Positions 58,094-64,000 of a stretch of 64,000 nt of DNA are shown piece by piece. The stretch is from Bacteroidota bacterium (lineage in GTDB: Bacteria; Bacteroidota; Ignavibacteria; Kapaibacteriales; UBA2268), in assembly GCA_004322215.1 (NCBI GenBank), contig SCSM01000028.1:28346-92345 (forward strand), written 5' to 3'. Positions within the stretch are counted from its first letter, which is position 1, and each line of letters opens with the position of its first letter. The notes beneath the pieces are model-generated. The model was given only the letters and a program-made list of their open reading frames with translations, was not told the origin of the DNA and did not search any database. The translations under genes were made by a program, and so were the position numbers.

Positions 58094-60815
58094 AATCTTG
58101 TTCCTCAATTTCACAAATACTCCAAAGTCCAAAAATTGCATAGTCATAAAGTTGTCTAGGTCCAATATTTAATTTATGTTTCAATTCCTTTTCAGTTTCT
58201 GCTAATGTTGAAAAAATATTTATTAAATTATCAAAGTTTATTTTTTGTTTGTTATTTAAAGCCAAAATTATACAGAGTTTTGCCATCCTATTTAACTTAT
58301 TTTTTAAAGTTTCCAAATCTGTAGCTCCATCCATCTTCTTTATATAATTAGCAAACTGGTATAGCTCTTCTATATAATCATTTAACTTACTCGGTATTAC
58401 TTTCTTTAAACCTTCTGATACATCAATATAATCTATAATTAAATAGTGAGCCTGTATATTGTTATCGTTTATCAAAGTTTCAATGTTCCATTCATGATAT
58501 TCACAATATTTTTTTCTAAAGGCAGCATGTTCATCAGCTAGAGCAAAATATCTGTTTTTCAATTGAATAGTATTAATCTTAGAAAATCTGTGGTCGTGAA
58601 AAAAATTTTTAACTGCCTCAACCTGTCGAAATAAGTACCAAAATGAATCTAAAGCCATATATTTATAAATTTTACTATTAAAACTTCTTTTAGATTGTTC
58701 TTCCGCAATATTCAGTAATATGTTTAAGCCTGTTGCTAATAAATTAATATCAATTTCTTCAATCGGTATAAATCTGACAGCAAAGATTTGTCTTCGTAAT
58801 TGGAGTTCGTCCATTAAATGAAGAGAACCAAGGTCATGTAATTTAGGAGCTATATTACTAATAAAATGCTCAATACTTGGATTATAACGCCACATCATAT
58901 CATTTTTGAATTGTTCAATGTCTTCATATTTAACATTCTTATTGGGGAGTTCATTAAATCTTTTTTTAATTATTTGCTCTGATAACTTTTTCAATTCGCT
59001 CTCTGGTAAACGTAATTTAGTAGTGTCTAAAGCAAAAGGATTCATATAGTCAATTTCATCTTGATAATTTTGTTCATAGCCAGAATCCAATATTTGTTTC
59101 CTTGATTGAAATTCTCTTTGTATCAATGCATAATCGTTTGATTCAAATCTTAGTCTGAAAAGTTTTCTTATTTCTCTTTTTAACTCATAAGATGAAATTA
59201 ATCCTCGATTAAGGCAATCTACAACAAGTAAAAATCTCGAATTCAGCAATTTATCTATATTACTATTACCCGGTTCGCAAGCCATAAATAATTTCTTGAT
59301 TATTTTATTGATTGATAAATAATCACCAAAATTTGAATATAATAGTTCTAGGGTATAAATAATTTGTCTCTTTTTACTTGAAGTCATAATCAAAGGATCT
59401 TTTGTTAACATATTTGTAAATTCTTCTAGTCTTTCTTTGTTTTGTACTAAATATGCTCCTGCAAACCAATCAACAATCAATTCGGAAGGAAAAGTAACAT
59501 ATTCTACATTGAACGGTTGTGTGATAAATCCAAGCTGAATCAAGAATTCAAATAGTGCTTCAAATTCATCTTTAAAAGCTAATTCAGGTACAATGTTGGT
59601 TTCACGCCATGCTTCAAGAACACAACTTCTAAATTCTTCCAATTTAACATGCGTACCTAGACCTTTCTCTATTCGTAATTTATAAAAAGCTCTATAAAGT
59701 GTATTACGAATTATAGCAGGACTATCTAAATACCTCAATCTGTTTTCTCGTTCAATATATCCACCCAAACTTCTAGCTCCTTTATATTTTCCTAAAGCAA
59801 AGTCCATTAAAAATTCAATAACAGCTGCTTCCGTAAAATCTAGAGCTACACTACTTTTAAAAATTGCTAGTAATATAGCTAAAGTAAGTGGAATACTAAC
59901 TAATCGTCTTATCACTGGAATATCTTTTATAGCTTGAAGAAATGAGACAGTATCATTTTTTTTTAAATTTTGTTTGGCAAGTTCGGCAATTTGAGTAAAA
60001 GAAAAAGGTAACAAATCATAAGTATGACAAAAGGGCAATAAAATAGAATTTATTGAGAAAGACAGTTGTCTGGATGTTAGGATAACTTTTTTAACATTTT
60101 TATTTTTACCTAAAAAATTTTTTATGAGTTCAACAAAATCTTGATGATAATCGGGTGGAATTTCATCAATACCGTCACAAAATAATATAGATTTGCCCTG
60201 TATTAATTTTTCTAACGTTTGTAAATAATATTGCTCTATCATTAGAGATTTGAAAACAAATTTTAAAAAATCTTCGAAATCGGGATTTTGATTATTTGGT
60301 TCTTTTCTCCAAATTGAATAAATTCCTAAGGGAATTAAAATTGGAAGTTCCCTAGTATTGTTTTTAACCACTTCCTTTATTCCCATCCTTATAAAAGTCG
60401 TCTTTCCAAAGCCTGCAGGAGCAAGAATAAGCTTAAGTCTATTAGATTGTATTTCCCAGTTTGTTAGAACTTCAAAAAGTGATGTTTCAATATCGGCGCC
60501 TCTTCTCCGAAAACGAGGAGTGACAAACGTTTCTGTTGTTAAAAAGATTGAAGAAATAACATTTTTTGCTCTATCATTGATAAATTCCAATAATCTGAAT
60601 TTGTATGCTGTCTCCCAGTTAGATATACTTATTAAATTAATTAATTTCGTTGAAATTTCATCCGACATTGATGCTGTACTAAATCTTTTTGATCTCCAAG
60701 CATAAATAGTTGACTTTTTTACACCAAGTTGGGCAGCAAGACTTTCAACTGAAATTTTATTTTCATCCATAATAATTTTAATATCATTTCCAGTTATTTT
60801 TTGTAAATGATTCAT
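58074..60815 (-). CDS. HTH-NACHT NTPase (STAND)
   Basis: 913 residues. An N-terminal helix-turn-helix (about 1-60: VESLAAQLGVKKSTIYAWRSKRF) is joined to a NACHT domain: Walker A APAGFGKTTF with Lys138, Walker B ILFCDGIDEIP with Asp214 and Asp217, and the sensor LTSRQ. The C-terminal 500 residues are helical, with no obvious TPR or LRR repeats. STAND NTPases act as ligand-triggered switches in signalling and antiphage defence. ATG 60815 has AGGA 8 nt upstream; an upstream frame start would overlap the kinase gene. Linked to a Ser/Thr kinase upstream and a SAM hydrolase downstream. Confidence 0.86.
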   Translation of the reverse strand: MNHLQKITGNDIKIIMDENKISVESLAAQLGVKKSTIYAWRSKRFSTASMSDEISTKLINLISISNWETAYKFRLLEFINDRAKNVISSIFLTTETFVTPRFRRRGADIETSLFEVLTNWEIQSNRLKLILAPAGFGKTTFIRMGIKEVVKNNTRELPILIPLGIYSIWRKEPNNQNPDFEDFLKFVFKSLMIEQYYLQTLEKLIQGKSILFCDGIDEIPPDYHQDFVELIKNFLGKNKNVKKVILTSRQLSFSINSILLPFCHTYDLLPFSFTQIAELAKQNLKKNDTVSFLQAIKDIPVIRRLVSIPLTLAILLAIFKSSVALDFTEAAVIEFLMDFALGKYKGARSLGGYIERENRLRYLDSPAIIRNTLYRAFYKLRIEKGLGTHVKLEEFRSCVLEAWRETNIVPELAFKDEFEALFEFLIQLGFITQPFNVEYVTFPSELIVDWFAGAYLVQNKERLEEFTNMLTKDPLIMTSSKKRQIIYTLELLYSNFGDYLSINKIIKKLFMACEPGNSNIDKLLNSRFLLVVDCLNRGLISSYELKREIRKLFRLRFESNDYALIQREFQSRKQILDSGYEQNYQDEIDYMNPFALDTTKLRLPESELKKLSEQIIKKRFNELPNKNVKYEDIEQFKNDMMWRYNPSIEHFISNIAPKLHDLGSLHLMDELQLRRQIFAVRFIPIEEIDINLLATGLNILLNIAEEQSKRSFNSKIYKYMALDSFWYLFRQVEAVKNFFHDHRFSKINTIQLKNRYFALADEHAAFRKKYCEYHEWNIETLINDNNIQAHYLIIDYIDVSEGLKKVIPSKLNDYIEELYQFANYIKKMDGATDLETLKNKLNRMAKLCIILALNNKQKINFDNLINIFSTLAETEKELKHKLNIGPRQLYDYAIFGLWSICEIEEQDYEILPF

Positions 60816-60825
60816 TGTTTCTATC

Positions 60826-61728
60826 CTACGATTCTCTAACATCAGATAAAATTTCATTTATACACTTATTTATCAAATTATTTTCAAGCAATGATGGATA
60901 AATCTGAAGAATTTTATGTATCAGAAGTTTAACACTCAAATTGACTGCGAAATTTTCATTTAAAAACAAATATCCGATTTCATTCCTTATTGGTTCTGGT
61001 GTATTTGCATAAACCTCATAAAGAAACGAACCGTCACGATAAAAATTCGGTTGAATGGGATTACCTCGAACTTTTAATGGTAAAGAACCTAGAGCTATGT
61101 CAAACCACGATAGGTACCAACTATAAATATCCGAATATTTTAGTACATTATCTGAAATATTGTGATTATAACGAATTGGGTGTATAAATTCTAAGGTTCC
61201 ATGAACTTCCCCGTCAAAAGTTGGTCTACCAAATAAGCCTTTGAAAGAACTTAGCCCCAAATCAGCAAGAACAACTCTATCAGCTTTATATAGGATATTT
61301 TCAGGCTTCACGTCACGATGATAAATACGATTCTTATGGCAAATTTGAATGGCTCTTAGTGGTCCGATCAAAGGAATTAAGGCTTTTTCCCATCCAACTC
61401 CAAAGCTATTTCGATACTTTTTCTTAATATTCCCATCGAATTTCTCCATGGTAAACCAATAAGAATTACCGAAAGGTAAGTAATTATAAGTCTAAGGAAA
61501 ATATTTGGGTTCCTGCATCCCGAGATGTTTGGAAATTATGTATTGATTAAAGAATCTTTTGATTCTAGCCGAGCGAGAGCCCTCAGAATCAAACTCCTCA
61601 ACCCGTAAGCGGATTCCTACAACATCCTCTTCCTTTAAATTTGTCTTAACTATATAAACATCGGAAGAAGCACCGCCACCAATCCGTTTTTTAACTGTGA
61701 GTCGTTTATCTTTCATAATTTGTTTCAT
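60826..61728 (-). pseudogene. Ser/Thr protein kinase split by an in-frame TAG
   Basis: Two pieces lie in the same frame: 61728-61492 encodes the N-lobe (Gly-rich loop IGGGASSDVYIV near residue 17) and 61449-60826 the C-lobe (catalytic loop HRDVKPEN, DLGLSSF in place of DFG, HGTLEFIHP activation region). The only interruption is TAG at 61492-61494; the codons between (TYNYLPFGNSYWFT) are open and kinase-like. One base change from CAG to TAG would explain it. The N-lobe VAIK lysine is not obvious (VVGIRLRVEEF), and DLG replaces DFG, so the kinase may be divergent even without the stop. First gene of the kinase-NACHT operon. Confidence 0.78.
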
Positions 61729-61770
61729 TTTTTGTACAAAGATACAAAAAATTTATAATCATATCAAGAA
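61729..61770 (-). promoter_or_regulatory. Promoter of the kinase-NACHT-SAM operon
   Basis: On the minus strand TTG (61765-61767), a 20-nt spacer and TATCTTTG (61737-61744) match the Bacteroidota promoter. The box ends 8 nt before the ATG, so the transcript would be almost leaderless. TTTGTACAAA (61731-61740) is a palindrome over the expected start site, and TACAAA recurs at 61743, 61776 and 61785, suggesting an operator. No conventional ribosome binding site is seen. Confidence 0.55.
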
Positions 61771-61904
61771 AAAAATACAAATAATACAAAATTAGTACAG
61801 ATTATTTTTGTATAAAGCAATAATTTTTTATCTTTTTTTCTAACCAATTATAAAATAATAATTTAAAATTATTAAAGTAACCTTCAAATATTTAATGTAT
61901 CGAA

Positions 61905-62039
61905 TTAATTATTTTCAATTATTTCCAAATATACCTCTTCAATCACTTTGATATATGACCGTGCCGGAATCTTAATTACAATTTTAGTCCATTTTTTTAG
62001 TAAGGGCAAGGGCTTTTCAATTAATCTGTCCAGATTCAT
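61905..62039 (-). CDS. Possible small protein, 44 residues
   Basis: A 44-codon frame (MNLDRLIEKP...YLEIIENN), basic in the first half, with an amphipathic C-terminus (KVIEEVYLEII). It lies in the 480-bp gap between the kinase gene and the recombinase module. There is no strong ribosome binding site. Composition is more protein-like than the surrounding AT-rich DNA, but it may be chance. The rest of the gap holds only the kinase promoter and TACAAA repeats. Confidence 0.3.
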   Translation of the reverse strand: MNLDRLIEKPLPLLKKWTKIVIKIPARSYIKVIEEVYLEIIENN

Positions 62040-62207
62040 TAAACTAAGCTAAAAGAATATTCTCCTTTTGGGATTCATTGGCTTTTTCGTTTAAACGGTT
62101 TCTACAAACTGATATATTGTAGCATTAGGAAAATTTGTAGTGAAAAAAAATTAGTGCATTGGGATTGTATTGAAATTTAATTTGATATAATTAATTTTTT
62201 TAAAAAT

Positions 62208-62426
62208 TTATTTTATTAGAATTAGCTCCAAATCATGCTCGATATAATACATTAGTGATGAATAGCTCAGCTTATACTCCATTTGTTTATTTATAATTTT
62301 TAGAATTGATTTAACCGGTACTTTAAGTTTCAAGTGCTTTTTAATTTCTTCCCTGTATTTGTTAAACTGACTCCCACTGGCATTCTTTGCCCCTTGTTGT
62401 CTAACTAAGGATTTATCTTCTACCAA
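62208..62426 (-). pseudogene. Duplicated C-terminal module of a serine recombinase
   Basis: 72 codons from a TTG. From GAKNASGSQF onward it repeats the last about 65 residues of the adjacent recombinase (GAKNASGSPF; HLKLKVPV(K/N)SILKIIN(K/N)QM; KLSY(S/T)xLxYYIEHD), but has no catalytic domain. It is a tandem partial duplication of the DNA-binding tail that has diverged. It overlaps the recombinase stop codon by 7 nt. Confidence 0.75.
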
Positions 62427-63058
62427 ATCATACTTAACTCCTTATCATGCTCAATGTAATACCGTAGTGCTGTATAGCTCAACTTTTGATTCATTTGGTT
62501 ATTTATAATTTTAAGAATTGAATTAACCGGAACTTTCAGTTTAAGATGTTTTTTAATATCATTTTTACATCGGTCAAAAGGACTTCCACTAGCATTCTTA
62601 GCCCCTCGTGGTCTTCCCAAAACAACGCCTTTTGCTCTTGCTGTTGCAAGTCCCTGTTTAGTTCTTATTGAAATGTATTCACGCTCGGTCTCAGCAAAGT
62701 AAGAATATATCGCCATAAGCAGTTTACCATGAGGGGAGTTAGTTGATAGTTCAGGTTGCCGTATGAAAATTATCTTAATTCCTTTTTCAGTTAATTCATT
62801 TATGATATTCAAAGTCTCAAGCATATTTCTCCCCAAACGGCTAAGTTCAGCTACAAGTAAAATATCATGCTCATTTAGTTTACTTATCAATTCATCTATT
62901 TTACGTTCATTCGGTTTCAATCTTGAACTGCTTTCACTTTCAATAAACTCATCAATAATTATTCTATTCTTTTGTGCATATTCAAATAATAATTGTTTTT
63001 GAATATCAAGGTCTTGAAGTGTTGTTGAAATGCGGCAGTAGCCAATTACTTTTGCCAT
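62420..63058 (-). CDS. Serine recombinase (resolvase/invertase family)
   Basis: 212 residues. N-terminal catalytic domain: IGYCRISTTLQDLDIQ with nucleophile Ser11, then the conserved ELSRLGRNMLE and SPHGKLLMAIYSYFAETEREYISIRTKQGL helix; the C-terminal HTH (about 140-212) is longer than in Tn3 resolvases and carries KLSYTALRYYIEHD. Such enzymes resolve cointegrates or invert DNA. Its presence fits a mobile region. A partial copy of its tail follows immediately. Confidence 0.9.
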   Translation of the reverse strand: MAKVIGYCRISTTLQDLDIQKQLLFEYAQKNRIIIDEFIESESSSRLKPNERKIDELISKLNEHDILLVAELSRLGRNMLETLNIINELTEKGIKIIFIRQPELSTNSPHGKLLMAIYSYFAETEREYISIRTKQGLATARAKGVVLGRPRGAKNASGSPFDRCKNDIKKHLKLKVPVNSILKIINNQMNQKLSYTALRYYIEHDKELSMIW

Positions 63059-63422
63059 ATAACTTCTTTCAATTTGTGAATAAATTTAGTAATCTAAATT
63101 TCATATTTGTTATTAAAACGTCAAATCAGTATTATATTCTAAAAGTTTACAGTATATAAGTGTTTATTTATACGTTTTATACATTCATATTAAATCGTTC
63201 GATTTTATAGTAAACATTACTTTCTATCTTGTATAAATACTTTGTTTCTATCATGTTAATTCTACTTAATTATGATTCTATTCTAATTTAAACTGTGATA
63301 AACGTTCACCATTGAATTTTTCAAGAGTAATTAAGTATTAACACTGAACATTTTATGAATGAAGTAAATCATGCCCACAATAATTAGTAGTTTTATATTT
63401 CAAATAGTATGTAAGCATGATA
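63059..63422. other. 364-bp AT-rich gap; possible recombinase site
   Basis: No gene recognised. A perfect short inverted repeat AAATCG-TT-CGATTT lies at 63193-63206, and TTTCTATC occurs twice (63222, 63246). This is upstream of the recombinase, where resolvases often have their res site, but the repeats are short and may be chance. Confidence 0.3.
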
Positions 63423-63626
63423 TTATTCGTTTTCCTGATTCAATTCTGTTAAACAATTTGAACAGATGATTGAACTAACATCTGTAAAATCGAAATCATC
63501 ATCAGCAACAACGTAAATCTTTTCTATATTGTCCCATCTTAGAACTATATCTTGCTCCAGTGTGATGACAATTTGATTTGCAGGTTCATTACACTTTGGA
63601 CAAAAACATTTAATATCATTTTTCAT
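63423..63626 (-). CDS. Small zinc-ribbon-like protein
   Basis: 67 residues, two Cys pairs: CFCPKC near the start (Cys7, 9, 12) and CSNC near residue 55-58, a likely zinc ribbon around an acidic middle (VVADDDFDFTDVS). AGAGGA precedes the ATG. It starts 1 bp after the stop of the small gene upstream, so the two form an operon. Function unknown. Confidence 0.65.
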   Translation of the reverse strand: MKNDIKCFCPKCNEPANQIVITLEQDIVLRWDNIEKIYVVADDDFDFTDVSSIICSNCLTELNQENE

Positions 63627-63627
63627 G

Positions 63628-63846
63628 TTAATTATCCTCTACTAAAATTTTGAAATCAATTTCCTGAAAATAAGGTTCACTTACAATCTTACCTTCAAAT
63701 AACTCTTCCATTCTGCTTGTTTGCCTTTCCAATTCTTCACGAACATCTTCTTCAACTTGTTCTGCTTTTTCTCTTGTGTTAGAAAATTTGACTATAGGAT
63801 AATAATTGAAAAGTTCATCCAATACTACATAAGAAATCATAAACAT
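63628..63846 (-). CDS. Small acidic protein of unknown function
   Basis: 72 residues with a helical, Glu/Arg-rich middle (TREKAEQVEEDVREELERQTSRMEELF) and short beta ends. No family recognised. GGAG 7 nt before the first ATG supports the start. Operon partner of the zinc-ribbon-like gene. Confidence 0.6.
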   Translation of the reverse strand: MFMISYVVLDELFNYYPIVKFSNTREKAEQVEEDVREELERQTSRMEELFEGKIVSEPYFQEIDFKILVEDN

Positions 63847-63900
63847 AATTTTACTCCATAATTGTTAATAATATCATACTATATATATTTGTGTTTAAAT

Positions 63901-64000
63901 AGTGCCGGTTTACTATCTAACAGTTACCGTGTGGGGAACACGTGCAGTTACAGCACCACAGAAACCGGCAAAGAACGCTCTACTGCTCTTTAATGCATCA
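63901..64000. other. GC-richer structured stretch at the window edge
   Basis: In contrast to the AT-rich surroundings this edge has about 50% GC by eye. GCCGGTTT (63904-63911) pairs with AAACCGGC (63962-63969), and CGTGT/ACACG (63928-63932, 63938-63942) forms an inner hairpin. From 63903 the plus strand is open to the window end; a minus-strand frame is also open from the edge to about 63915. It could be part of a gene, an RNA, or a mobile-element end; not decidable here. Confidence 0.35.

Noticed and set aside
60826..61728. Amber codon read as pyrrolysine or another amino acid
   Set aside because: No supporting tRNA or pyl genes are visible and TAG is used as a normal stop elsewhere (for example the HtrA-like gene); a point mutation or error is simpler.
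44853..64000. Complete island with both attachment sites inside the window
   Set aside because: No second copy of the tRNA-Leu 3' end was found by eye, so only the left boundary is claimed.

Overview
The window looks like a chromosomal segment of an AT-rich Gram-negative bacterium of the Bacteroidota/Chlorobiota superphylum, probably near the Ignavibacteria/Kapabacteria part. The evidence is a PorQ-like protein, four exported proteins with type IX secretion C-terminal sorting domains, LptB, a bacillithiol enzyme (BshC), and promoters of the Bacteroidota form (TTG, about 20 nt, TAnnTTTG). Placement is by family content only; no 16S rRNA is present.

Bases 1 to about 44,850 are ordinary chromosome. 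In order: rpoB (5' end missing) and rpoC; a thioesterase, PorQ and a small exported protein; glyA; a small MITE-like element; class I aldolase fbaB; a large exported protein; an ABC exporter; a sorting-domain protein; DedA; an orphan CheB; an htrA-lptB pair; priA; a DUF2752 and a TM2 protein; a three-gene minus-strand cluster (class V aminotransferase, glycosyltransferase, HAD phosphatase); a UvrD-type helicase; more exported proteins; a second glycosyltransferase; mtaB; a hicBA module with a broken toxin; bshC; and an mrp-nfu pair. Two tRNA genes, Val(TAC) and Leu(CAA), close this part.

From tRNA-Leu to the right end the content is accessory. A C-terminal scrap of a tyrosine integrase lies about 80 bp past tRNA-Leu, which suggests an island inserted at that tRNA. 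The first island block is a five-gene, translationally coupled operon: XRE regulator, Cas4-like Fe-S PD-(D/E)XK nuclease, long prokaryotic Argonaute, small helical protein, and a HELAH gluzincin-like metallopeptidase. It has a recognisable promoter overlapped by paired TTGC/GCAA inverted repeats. A uracil-DNA-glycosylase-like gene follows. A metalloprotease-like partner for an Argonaute is the most notable point here.

The second island block is one long minus-strand operon of about 10 kb (61728 to 51463). It runs from a Ser/Thr kinase split by a single in-frame TAG, through an HTH-NACHT NTPase, a SAM hydrolase (DUF62), and a B12-type radical SAM protein, to a complete branched-chain-amino-acid-type ABC transporter (binding protein, two permeases, two ATPases). 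I know of no described system with this composition. A reasonable inference is a sensing or conflict system in which kinase and NACHT modules control SAM metabolism and transport. The right edge holds a serine recombinase with a duplicated C-terminal module, two small proteins (one a zinc-ribbon candidate), and a GC-richer structured stretch cut by the window end.
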